From: Paenarthrobacter nitroguajacolicus JCM 14115
GTDB taxonomy: Bacteria > Actinomycetota > Actinomycetes > Actinomycetales > Micrococcaceae
Reading direction: 5' to 3'
DNA length: 7,891 nucleotides
NCBI GenBank assembly: GCA_001313365.1
Contig: BBFS01000142.1
Span: 1 to 7,891, forward strand
The position numbers were made by a program, and so were the translations under genes. Below, in pieces: positions 1-7,228 of the stretch. The notes beneath the pieces are model-generated. The model was given only the letters and a program-made list of their open reading frames with translations, did not search any database and was not told the origin of the DNA. Position 1 is the stretch's first letter. Every line of letters starts with the position of its first letter.

Positions 1-72
1 GGTGTGCGCGACGGCGTCGTCCGCTGTTTCAAACGCACGGCACCTTGCGCGGGCTGCGGCGCTGGCTGCGGC

Positions 73-1776
73 TCATGGCATTACCGAGGCGGGTTGAGCT
101 TGACTGCCTCGGGTGAGCGCGCGGTCATAGACGCACTCGCCCCCAATCCACGTCTGCGTCACCGCCGACCGGTGCAGCTCCTGCGCAGGGAGATCGAAGA
201 CGTTGAGGTCCAGTACGGCAAGGTCGGCGAGTTTTCCTGGTTCCAGCGTTCCCGTTTCCGTTTCCAAGTGTTGATCCACGCTGAGCCCTGCGTGTAGGCA
301 TCCAGGATCTGTTTGAGGCTGAGCTTTTGCGATTCCGGGCCGAGTGGGGGGGCAGGTCCTCCCCCCGGCGCTATGCGATTCACTGCGACGTGGATGGCCG
401 CAATCGGGTCCGCGGTGGAGACAGGCCAGTCGCTTCCGGCCACCAATCGGGCTCCTGCCGAAGCAAGCTCACCAAAGGGGTAATGCCTGTCCTCGGCGCC
501 GGCTCCAGGAACGGGAGGGTGAGGGTATCCATCTGTTCTTCATGGCAGGCCCAGAGGGCCTGGATGTTGGCCGCCGCATTCAGCCCGGCAAACCGTGGAA
601 CATCCTCGCTGCGGACCACCTGAAGGTGCGCCAGGTGGTGCCGGTTGTCGTTCGACCCGTTGCTGTCCCGCGCTGCCTCCAGCGCGTCCAAAGCATCCGT
701 CACGGCGCGGTCGCCGAGAGCATGGAAGTGAACCTGCATGCCGGAAGCATCTATCGCGGTGACGAATTCCTTCAGCTCCTCGGGCTCGAAGAATTCGATG
801 CCTCGGTTGTCCGTGTGGTGGCCGTGGTGATCGAGGTAGACGTGATGCATTGCGGCTGTGTAATTCTCTGCCACTCCGTCCACCATCACCTTCACGGTGT
901 TGGCGTTGAGCTGATGGTGGTCGAAGGAATCGGCCACCCTGTCCCGGCGTTGCGTGATTGCTTCCAGCTGGGCCAGTCCGGCTGTCCTGTCCCACCATTG
1001 GCATGCGGTGACCCGGACTTTCAAGTCTCCCGCCTTCGCCGCGTCCATGTAGACGTCCAGATGATCGGCATGTTCCCCCCCCTCGGGAATGGGAACCCAG
1101 GCGTCCTGCCAGGCCGTGATGCCCTGCGATAGCAGCAGTTGCTGGGAGGCGAGCAGGCTTGGTACGCCAACTCATACGGCACCGCTGGCTTGACCGCATT
1201 GAACAGGTCCATGGCTCCCTCATGAACTGTGCCTGCGGGCGTCCCGTCTTCTTCGCGTTCCAGCCGGCCGCCCTCAGGATCAGGTGTTTCCCCCCCGCCG
1301 ATTCCCGCCGCCTCAAACGCTGCAGTGTTGGCCCACGCGCGTGGTGGTCCCTGTTGACGAGGTAGACGGGCCGGTCCGGCACCACGGCGTCCAGAAGTTC
1401 CCGTGTTGGAGTGCCGCCCGGGAAAAAATCCATGGACCATCCAGCACCCAGGATCCAGTTCATCCGGGTTGTCGGCTGCGTAACGGGCAACCCTCGCCAC
1501 GGCTTCCTCTGCGCTGGTGGCCTCCGTCAGGTCGCACTGAAGCAATTCGATCCCGGCGAAGATGGGGGGGTGGATGTGGGCATCCTGGAAGCCCGGCACC
1601 ACCAGTTGCCCTTGCAGGTCCACCTTGCGGGTTTCCGGCGTGACCGAACCGTGAAGCTCGTCGGGTGTTCCGACGGCGATGATGCGGCCTTCGGCTATGG
1701 CAAGGTTTGCGCGCAGTGGGCCGGCGTCATTGCCGGTGTACACCCATCCGTTCTCAAACAAAATCTCGGCGTGCAT
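73..1776 (-). CDS. YtcJ-type metal-dependent amidohydrolase, frameshifted as given
   Basis: This is a cytoplasmic amidohydrolase-3 (YtcJ-like) enzyme of about 565 residues, the usual size for the family. Its substrate is unknown; the family cleaves amide or cyclic C-N bonds. The N-terminus (LFENGWVYTGND) is the small beta domain. DAHIHP near residue 65 carries the HxH metal ligands. KVMVDG (about 294) supplies the barrel lysine. VHFHALGDRAV (about 345) and HHLAHLQ supply further histidines, and VAGSDWPVS (about 447) supplies the Asp. The C-terminus LEPGKLADLAVLDLN is typical. The ATG at 1776 is preceded by AAAGGA at a good distance. The frame breaks five times: an extra base in the A6 run at 1423-1428, and single missing bases near 1340, 1153, 506 and 270. 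Correcting them restores FFPGGTPT, RDHHGAWANTAAF, QACLASQQLLL, PFLGAGAEDR and SAWINHLETE. It is divergent from tetR, its likely regulator. The family call is secure; the function is not. Confidence 0.88.
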
Positions 1777-1820
1777 GGTCGAGTCCTTTCGTGGGGGGGA
1801 AATTCAACTCTGCGAGACAC

Positions 1821-1848
1821 ACTATGAGCCGGATCACACTTAAGTCAA
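1821..1848 (-). promoter_or_regulatory. Predicted promoter of the amidohydrolase gene
   Basis: Reading leftward, TTGACT (1848-1843) is a 5/6 match to the -35 consensus. After a 16-base spacer, CATAGT (1826-1821) is a 4/6 match to the -10. A start near 1813 would give a leader of about 37 bases to the ATG at 1776. The -35 lies inside the 1844-1858 palindrome, so a bound TetR dimer would block it. The boxes are seen; promoter activity is inferred. Confidence 0.5.
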
Positions 1849-1858
1849 CAGTGTTGAC
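1844..1858. promoter_or_regulatory. Probable TetR operator, perfect 15-bp palindrome
   Basis: GTCAACAGTGTTGAC is a perfect inverted repeat of 7+1+7 bases in the gap between the divergent amidohydrolase and tetR genes. Its right half is partly repeated just downstream: CAGTGTTGACA (1849-1859) and CAATGCTGACA (1861-1871) match at 9 of 11 positions, 12 bases apart. This suggests a second, weaker half-site. On the plus strand it also contains a consensus -35 TTGACA (1854-1859), but no good -10 follows. Position and symmetry fit autoregulation plus repression of the amidohydrolase. Confidence 0.6.
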
Positions 1859-1890
1859 ATCAATGCTGACAAAGACTTTGACTGGTCCTT

Positions 1891-1899
1891 GAAAGGAGG
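1891..1899 (+). promoter_or_regulatory. Strong Shine-Dalgarno that decides the tetR start
   Basis: GAAAGGAGG is essentially a full complement of the 16S rRNA 3' end and sits 5 bases before the ATG at 1905. No other ATG nearby (1940, 1958) has a comparable site. It therefore marks 1905 as the likely true start of tetR, even though the frame from 1905 closes after 17 codons in the sequence as given. Confidence 0.65.
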
Positions 1900-1904
1900 A
1901 CGCC

Positions 1905-2649
1905 ATGAATCATGTAGTTGATAATCAACCCGGGAACGCATGGAAGGCGGACAACTGATGGTGCAGCCAGCACAGTCGACGGACCGCCGAACGCGCCTGG
2001 ACCCGGCCACCATCATTGACGCCGTCCTGCGGATTTCCAGCCAGGAGCTCGGGGGGGAACGGCTGACCGTGCGACGACTGGGACAGGAACTCGAGGTGGA
2101 CGCCACGGCCGTCTACCGCCACTTCCGGAACAGGGACGCAATCGTCAGGGCAGCACTGGACCAGTTGTTCCTGATGTCCGTTGATCGCACGCTGGCCACA
2201 GCACGCGACCAGGACTGGCGTGCCCGGCTGGAGGCCTACCTTGACGAACTCCTCAAAGCCTTCATGCAGCATCCCTCCCTGGGCAGCGAGTCGTTCGCTA
2301 CGGACACCTATGGCCCCCCGGCGAACTAAAGGCAATCGAGTTCGTCCTTCAATGCCTCACCGATGCCGGGCTGGCAGAGGACCGCGTGGTGCACTACTAC
2401 GCGGCCCTGGAAAGCTACACCCTTGCGCTCGGCGCCGGCATTGCGGTTGAAATCCAGCGGCTCCCGGACTCCGAGGGCCACGATCCTTGGCTCAACCCAC
2501 GGGTTTTCACACGTATCACCGGTCGCCCGCTCCTTGAAAAACACCACGCTGCACTGCAAAACCTCGACTCCCTCAAGGCGTTCCAGGCCGGTCTCTCGGC
2601 CATCCTGGACAGCGCCGAACGCGAGAGCAAGCAGCCACCTCAGGCCTGA
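1905..2649 (+). CDS. TetR/AcrR-family transcriptional regulator, frameshifted as given
   Basis: This is a one-component DNA-binding repressor. The N-terminal domain includes LTVRRLGQELEVDATAVYRHFRNRD, here cited as LTVRRLGQELEVD followed by ATAVYRHFRNRD, the classic TetR helix-turn-helix with its YRHF recognition-helix end. The helical C-terminal ligand domain runs to KQPPQA. Two frame problems exist. Near 2314-2319 the C6 run moves translation to a stop at 2329; two bases fewer, or one G more, joins DTYGP to GELKAIEFVLQCL and continues to 2649. Between 1925 and 1939 one missing base (for example G4 read as G3 near 1932) separates the ATG at 1905, which has the strong ribosome site, from the main frame. 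Without that correction, the ATG at 1940 or 1958 would be the start. Corrected length is about 245 residues, slightly long for TetR. It probably regulates the divergent amidohydrolase and perhaps the aldehyde dehydrogenase downstream. The ligand is unknown. Confidence 0.85.
1917..1929. promoter_or_regulatory. Second perfect palindrome at the 5' end of tetR
   Basis: GTTGATAATCAAC is a perfect 6+1+6 inverted repeat just inside the proposed tetR coding start. It shares GTTGA/TCAAC half-site character with the 1844-1858 palindrome but has different spacing. It could be a second operator or an unrelated regulator's site; chance within coding sequence is also possible. Confidence 0.3.
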
Positions 2650-2707
2650 CGGGGGGGTGCTGGCGCGACCGGCCGCCTGACCAACAACGCAACCCACCTT
2701 CCCCCGC

Positions 2708-2730
2708 ACGACGCCACCATCCGGCGTCGT
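2708..2730 (+). terminator. Hairpin between tetR and the aldehyde dehydrogenase gene
   Basis: ACGACGCC and GGCGTCGT form a perfect 8-bp GC-rich stem around a 7-base loop, about 60 bases after the tetR stop and 53 before the next ATG. No U-tract follows. It may be a weak or Rho-assisted terminator, or an attenuating structure that lowers read-through into the dehydrogenase gene. Confidence 0.35.
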
Positions 2731-2782
2731 CCATTCAGCACTGCCCGGACAGCGACGCCCGGCAGGGAAAGCACGGCACCTC

Positions 2783-4281
2783 ATGCATCAGTTCATCAAC
2801 GGAAAACTGCTCTCCGGAACCTCTGGCAGCAGCTCGATGTCATCAATCCGGCCACCTCGGAGGTAGTGGAAACGGTGGGACTCGCTTCACTTGCGGATCT
2901 GGAGTCGGCAGTGGCGGCGGCCCGCAGCGCCTTCCCGTCATGGTCCCGCACCGCGCCGGGTGAACGCGCCGGGATCCTGCAGAAATTCGCCCGCATCATC
3001 GAAGATCGTGCGGAGGAATTCGCCCGGGTTGAGAGTTCCCAGACGGGCAAACCGCTGCGGCTGACCCGGGAGTTCGACGTCCCCCCCGGCACCATCGACA
3101 ACATCGATTTCTTCGCAGGTGCCGCACGGCACCTCGAGGGCAAGGCCACCGCCGAGTATTCGCCCCCCCAACACACTTCCTCCATACGCCGGGAATCCAT
3201 CGGTGTGGTGGGATCCATCGCGCCCTGGAACTACCCCCCCTGCAAATGGCCGCATGGAAGATCCTTCCCGCCATTGCCGCAGGCAACACAATCGTTCTCA
3301 AGCCTGCCGAGATCACTCCGTTGACGTCGCTGATGTTCGCACAAGCGCTCAGTGACGCCGGACTGCCCGACGGCGTGGTGAACGTGGTGGTGGGCGACGG
3401 CGCCACGGTTGGGGGGGCAGCGCTCATGCGGCACCCCCCCGACGTGGACATGGTCTCTTTCACGGGGTCCACTGCGGTTGGCCGCACAGTTTTGGAGCCG
3501 CGGCCGTCAACTCGAAGCGCGTGCACCTCGAATTGGGCGGCAAGGCACCCTTCGTGGTTTTCGACGACGCCAATCTGGACGCCGCCGTTCATGGGGGGGC
3601 CGTGGCCGGTTCAATGATCAACACCGGCCAGGATTGCACGGCAGCCACCAGGGCTATCGTGCACCGCAGCGTGTATGCGGAGTTCGTAGCGAAGGTGGCC
3701 GCCCGCTTTGATGGGCTCGTCCTGGGCATCCCCGGGGGGGATACCAACGCCGATCTCGGCCCCCTCGTATCCTTCAAGCAGCGTGACCACGTAGCCGGGA
3801 TGGTGGACCGCGCCCGTACTTACAGCAAGGTGATGGCAGGCGGATACGCCCCCCCTACGGACGAGGGCCTGGAAAATGGCGCCTTCTACCGACCCACACT
3901 GGTTGTTGACGCGGCGCCGGACTCTGAAATTGTGAAGGACGAGGTGTTCGGCCCGGTCCTGGTGGTCCTCCCGTTCGAAACGGACGACGAAGCTATCCAC
4001 CTGGCCAACGACACCGTCTACGGACTGGCCGCCTCGGCCTGGACGAACAACCTCCAGCGGGCCTTGCGGGCAACCCGCGAGATCCAGGCCGGCTGCGTGT
4101 GGGTCAACGACCACGTTCCGATCGTCTCCGAGATGCCCCACGGCGGCTTCAAGCAATCCGGGTTCGGCAAGGACATGTCCGCTACTCCTTTGAGGAGTAC
4201 ACCCAGGTGAAGCACGTGATGTTCGAGTTGGAAGGCGTCACCCGGAAAGACTGGCACCGGACCATCTTCAAACTGCGCTGA
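2783..4281 (+). CDS. Aldehyde dehydrogenase, PatD/gamma-aminobutyraldehyde type, frameshifted as given
   Basis: This is an NAD(P)-dependent aldehyde dehydrogenase of about 500 residues. It oxidises an aldehyde, probably an amino-aldehyde, to the acid through a Cys thiohemiacetal. Motifs in order: MHQFINGKL start, IAPWNYP with the oxyanion Asn, SFTGSTAVG at the cofactor site, HLELGGKAP with the general-base Glu (about 249), [11 protein letters not shown] with the nucleophile Cys (about 285), and KDEVFGPV. The C-terminus [18 protein letters not shown] then [15 protein letters not shown] closely follows, from memory, E. coli PatD (putrescine catabolism). Frame breaks: a base missing near 2833, a C7 at 3234-3240 that should be C5 (WNYPLQMAAW), a G missing near 3495 ([13 protein letters not shown]), and a C missing near 4180 (KDMSRYSFEE). 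Several 7-mers add single Pro or Gly residues in frame. The exact substrate is inferred; the family is certain. Confidence 0.92.
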
Positions 4282-4287
4282 CCCTTC

Positions 4288-4333
4288 GCGTTGTGGGGCC
4301 TGCGTTGTGGGGCCCTCGCGTTGCGGGGCCTGC
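4288..4333. repeat. Three imperfect tandem copies of a 14-16-base GC-rich unit
   Basis: GCGTTGTGGGGCCT (4288-4301), GCGTTGTGGGGCCCTC (4302-4317) and GCGTTGCGGGGCCTGC (4318-4333) lie head to tail directly after the dehydrogenase stop. The third copy overlaps the 5' arm of the terminator-like hairpin that follows. G4 runs in this repeat were not lengthened to G7, unlike many in the genes. Confidence 0.6.
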
Positions 4334-4375
4334 TTTGCGCGCTTCCGCCCGATCTAGGGCAGCAGAGCGGGCCTC
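4325..4375. terminator. Probable bidirectional terminator between convergent genes
   Basis: GGCCTGCTTTGC (4327-4338) pairs with GCAGAGCGGGCC (4362-4373) over 12 positions, including two G-U pairs. An inner GCCC/GGGC stem closes around GATCTA. The 3' arm touches the EamA stop codon (4374-4376), and the 5' arm lies about 45 bases after the dehydrogenase stop, so the structure could serve both convergent transcripts. There is no U-tract, as is common in high-GC actinobacteria. Confidence 0.5.
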
Positions 4376-5267
4376 ACAACGGGTGTTTCGGGACGGATCT
4401 TCCTCCGGCGCCGAGCACTGCGGTGGCAACTCCGAGGAGCAGGATCAATCCGCCCACGATTTCGGTCAAGGTAGGAATCTCGTTCAGGACCAGCCACGCG
4501 GCCGTCATCCCCCCCACCACGGGAACCAAAAGCGTGAAGGGCACGACGTCAGAACTCGGTACAGCGATAACAAGCGGTTCCAAATGCCGTATCCAATCAG
4601 GGACGCAAACACGGCCGTGTAGATCGCACTCAGGATGGTGGCCGGCTGCAGGTCCGTGAGCGTTGCCAACACTATGTCAGGCCCATCCACTGCCAGCGAT
4701 AAGCCAGCCAACGGAAGCGGCACCACGGCACCGGACCACACCACCAACCCCAAGCCGGAAGCGGCCTTCGTGTGCCGGGCCACCACATTCCCGATCGCCC
4801 ACGATAACGCCGCGGCAAGAACGATCATGAGCGGCAGAACCGGAGCCACGGCACTTCGCCCCAAGGCCACCACTGCCAAGCCAGCGATGCCCAGCGCCAC
4901 ACCCGCCAATTGGCGCCTACTCGGCCTCTCGCCAGGAATCTCGCCGCAAGCAAGATGGTGAACAGCACTTGTGCCTGCAGCACCAGCGATGCCAGCTGCC
5001 GGCATGCCAAGCGCCATGCCCAGATACAGGAGGCCGAATTGACCGGCACTCATGAAGAGCCCGACGCGACAATCGCCTTCCAGCCCACGTCTGGTTTGCG
5101 GATGAACAGGATGAAGGGAAACACCACCAACAAGAAGCGCATGGCGACGAAGAGCAGGGGGGGCGGGACTTCCCTGCCGTTCGTGTGCAGACCGAGATCG
5201 ATGGCGACGAAGTTAATGCCCCAAAGCACAGCAACCATGAGGGCAAGGCAGAGTGGCGAAGGTTCAC
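4374..5267 (-). CDS. EamA/DMT-family exporter, frameshifted as given
   Basis: This is an inner-membrane drug/metabolite transporter with ten predicted helices in two EamA repeats, about 298 residues, of the type that exports amino-acid-related metabolites. The first repeat begins at LMVAVLWGINFVAIDLGL. The second includes SWAIGNVVARHTKAASG and ends with VGGLILLLGVATAVLG. The proposed start is GTG at 5267, giving MNLRHSALALMVAVLWG once a base missing near 5244 is restored. Further missing bases lie near 5060 (ASGLFMSAGQFG), 4995 (GMPA joined to LASLVLQAQ), 4933 (RFLGERPSRRQ) and 4558 (SLYPSSDVVPF). C7 at 4509-4515 and G7 at 5157-5163 each add one residue in frame (VVGGMT, VPPPLL). The gene is divergent from a LysR gene 72 bases away, which probably controls it. 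The true substrate cannot be told. Confidence 0.87.
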
Positions 5268-5339
5268 AAGTACACTCTGGCCCGTTTTTGGTTGAAGCAC
5301 CAGCGTTGAATTCGACATTTAACAGCGTAGATTTGCTTC
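5268..5339. promoter_or_regulatory. Shared control region between the exporter and lysR genes
   Basis: This 72-base divergent gap should carry both promoters and the LysR site. GTTGAATTCGAC (5305-5316) is an imperfect dyad with a perfect TGAATTCG-like core, and GTTGAA recurs 14 bases upstream (5291-5296). That spacing would put the two half-sites on nearly one helix face plus a few bases. GTAGAT at 5328-5333 is a possible -10-like element. No Shine-Dalgarno is obvious before the lysR ATG at 5340. Assignments are tentative. Confidence 0.4.
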
Positions 5340-6268
5340 ATGATCGACATCTCAGCGCTTAGGGCCTTGGTCGCAGTGGAGCAGCACGGCTCAGTGGTGG
5401 CGGCAGCGGACGTTATGGGCTTCAGCCTTCGGCAATTTCGCAGCAAATCAAGAAACTTGAGAAGCAGACCGGCGTCACTGTGCTGGAACGCAGCGGCCGT
5501 GGTGTGCTCCTTACAGAGCGTGGCTTGGCTCTTGCAGGTTATGGCCGGCGGATCATGGGTGAGCTCGAGGAACTGCAAGCCACCCTGCTCTCCGATCCTG
5601 CAAAGCCTTCCGGACTCCTGAGGCTCGTCGCGTTTTCCACGGCTTGCAGGGGGGGCTTGGTGGGGGCCCATGCTCGGGCGCATCGCAGCTGCCCACCCGA
5701 CTCTGGGCATCACCGTACTGGCTGAGGATCCGCGGGAGGCGGTGCAAAGAGTCGCCTCTGGCGAGGCCGAACTCGCGGTGGTACATAACTGGAATTCGGT
5801 ACCCTTGGTGATCCCGGAGAACCTGGTGCATGAGGACCTCTGCATCGACCAAGCCGACGTCCTCGTCAACAGCACCCACGCGCTGGCGGCGAGCACCGCC
5901 GTCGAGCCTGAAGACCTTCTGGACGAAACGTGGATCAGCACCCCCCCGGCGGGAGCCATCTGCAACGAAGCACTCCTGCAGATCTTCGCTGGACTGGGCA
6001 AGGTCCCCCCCGACATCCGTATTTACGACCCCGACTTCTCCACCCACATCGCCATGGTGGAACAAGGTGTGGCCGTGGCACTCGTACCGAGCTCGGAAGG
6101 CCTCCCCCCCTTCCTGAGGGAGTCGTGGCCATCCCGGTGATCCGTCCGGTCCAACAACGGTCCGTTGGTGTTGTCTACCGCAAAACGATGACAGCCAGTC
6201 CCAACATTCGACTTGCCGTGAACCTGCTGCGCGATATAGCGGCTGAGCTACCGCTGCCGCGAAGCTGA
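5340..6268 (+). CDS. LysR-family transcriptional regulator, frameshifted as given
   Basis: This is a LysR-type DNA-binding regulator of about 305 residues, the normal family size. The N-terminal winged helix-turn-helix reads MIDISALRALVAVEQHGSVV, then FSPSAISQQIKKLEKQTG (recognition helix) and LERSGRGVLLTERG. A linker helix follows, then a periplasmic-binding-like effector domain starting at LRLVAFSTACRG and ending with AVNLLRDIAAELPLPRS. Three frame breaks occur: a C missing near 5427 (GFSL should be GFSPSAIS), G5 at 5662-5666 that should be G4 (LVGPMLGRI), and a G missing near 6119 (PFLRGVVAIPV). In-frame 7-mers at 5649, 5941, 6005 and 6104 each add one Gly or Pro. Divergent placement makes the EamA exporter the obvious target, in the manner of other LysR/exporter pairs. 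The effector is unknown. Confidence 0.88.
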
Positions 6269-6317
6269 CCAGGAGCGATCAACGTCACACAGGGGAACAT
6301 TCGACGCCCGGAAGGTG

Positions 6318-6336
6318 TTAGCTTAGGCTAACCTTA
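6318..6336. promoter_or_regulatory. IdeR/DtxR iron box
   Basis: TTAGCTTAGGCTAACCTTA matches the known 19-bp actinobacterial IdeR/DtxR consensus TTAGGTTAGGCTAACCTAA at 17 of 19 positions, with the central TTAGGCTAACC core intact. It lies 58 bases before the GTG at 6395, and TAGGCT within it could act as a -10. The only gene starting nearby in the right direction is the unknown one at 6395. That gene is therefore expected to be repressed when Fe(II) is plentiful. The match is seen; regulation is inferred from the family. Confidence 0.8.
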
Positions 6337-6394
6337 CCTACCAGCGCCGCCCGGAGCGCGCGACTGTCGAAACTCTTGAAGGGGGGGCCCACCT

Positions 6395-6799
6395 GTGGAA
6401 GCAATCCTCTTTCCCACGGACATGAACCACCACCACACCTATGGCTTGGTCAGTTACATCATGATCGACGACGGCTTTATCCGAGCGCGCACAACCGCCG
6501 GGATCCGTACGCGCTTCCTGCGTTCGATGTCCGCGGTCAATGGGTCTACCCCCAGCCGCTACAACGAATACCTGGCTCCGCAGTTGCCGGTGTACATGTT
6601 CGACGGCGAATTCCTCATCGCAACCGGGCATGGCGAAGAAGCGGCCGGCCTGCCGGTGTTCGAGATCCGCTGCATGTGCATGCCGCAGCTGGCTTACGGG
6701 GGGCGCGGCACCTTGAAGTGCGTCAGCCTGGCGTCCTGGCCGTCGAGCTCAGCCCATGACTTTTCTGTTTCCATTACCGTCAACGCACTCGTTGGGTAA
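6395..6799 (+). CDS. Unknown protein behind an iron box, 3' end uncertain
   Basis: I do not recognise this protein. The frame opens with GTG at 6395, preceded by GAAGGGG-type Shine-Dalgarno sequence (the G run is 7 as given), and stays open for 134 codons. Codon use is convincingly coding with high third-position GC through about residue 100. The N-terminus has DMNHHHTYG and the later part has RCMCMPQ, both plausible metal ligands, which fits an iron-controlled gene. There is no signal peptide or membrane helix. From 6694 the frame lies antisense to the end of the phosphatase gene, so the last 35 residues are doubtful. If the G6 run at 6698-6703 were G5, the frame would instead end at 6716 after LAYGGAAP. 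Because other genes here are frameshifted, part of the sequence may be in the wrong frame. Function is not assigned. Confidence 0.5.
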   Translation: MEAILFPTDMNHHHTYGLVSYIMIDDGFIRARTTAGIRTRFLRSMSAVNGSTPSRYNEYLAPQLPVYMFDGEFLIATGHGEEAAGLPVFEIRCMCMPQLAYGGRGTLKCVSLASWPSSSAHDFSVSITVNALVG

Positions 6800-7228
6800 C
6801 GGTTAGCAGCATCCATGTAAGCATCGTGGTCCGAATCGCGGGAAGCCAGGTGCATGGCAAGATCCTGAACGCCGGGCATATGCGAGATGACCATCAACGT
6901 GGTCACGGTATCGGGTACGTGGTTGATCACCGTCAACATACGGTTGGCTGAGGCGGAGTACAAGCCATCCTCCAGTTTGGGAGTCGGCGCCTTGTCCCCC
7001 AACTCATCGCACACCCAAGTGCAGGTCTGACGAGTCCTCAACGCTGACGAACAAAGGATGAAGTCGGGCACCACACCATGCTTGAGCAACCACTTCCCCC
7101 GCCAACGGGGGGGCCTCCCGATGCCCACGCTCCTCCAAGGGGGGGCGCTCATGATCAGGCACTCCCATGGGCCAATCAGCTTTGGCATGCCGCATGATCA
7201 CCAGGCGTTTGATGTGATGGTCACTCAT
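6694..7228 (-). CDS. SixA-like histidine phosphatase (phosphoglycerate mutase superfamily)
   Basis: This is a small cytoplasmic histidine phosphatase of about 175 residues, the SixA size class; E. coli SixA removes phosphate from a histidine phosphotransfer domain. The start reads MSDHHIKRLVIMRHAKADWP, where RHA holds the nucleophilic His. Then come DHERP-LEERGHREAP, ILCSSALRTRQTC with its conserved Arg, and MVISHMPGVQDLA with the second catalytic His. The end is ARLTHFKVPRPP. One frame break exists: C5 at 7096-7100 should be C4, giving LAGKWLLKHGVVPDF. G7 runs at 7107 and 7139 each add a Pro in frame. The ATG at 7228 has only a weak AGGG-type site upstream. The 3' end overlaps the convergent unknown gene. 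The true substrate is unknown. Confidence 0.88.

Noticed and set aside
344..1132. A 262-codon plus-strand open frame
   Set aside because: It is the shadow of the amidohydrolase on the opposite strand. All its length lies over conserved amidohydrolase motifs, and its own product has no recognisable features.
540..1490. A 316-codon minus-strand open frame
   Set aside because: Only a short piece (about 1341-1430) is true amidohydrolase sequence, reached through two compensating frame errors. The rest is an out-of-frame, Arg/Gly-rich translation.
5427..5666. Programmed ribosomal frameshifting in lysR or the other genes
   Set aside because: The breaks lack slippery heptamers plus a downstream structure in a consistent arrangement. 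They occur in every gene and are repaired by changing a single homopolymer base.
5264..6016. A 250-codon minus-strand open frame across lysR
   Set aside because: It is antisense to clear LysR coding sequence and has Ser/Arg-rich composition typical of a GC-rich shadow frame.
6338..6631. Minus-strand 97-codon frame opposite the unknown gene
   Set aside because: It has no start signal and is antisense to the frame with the iron box, ribosome site and better codon use.
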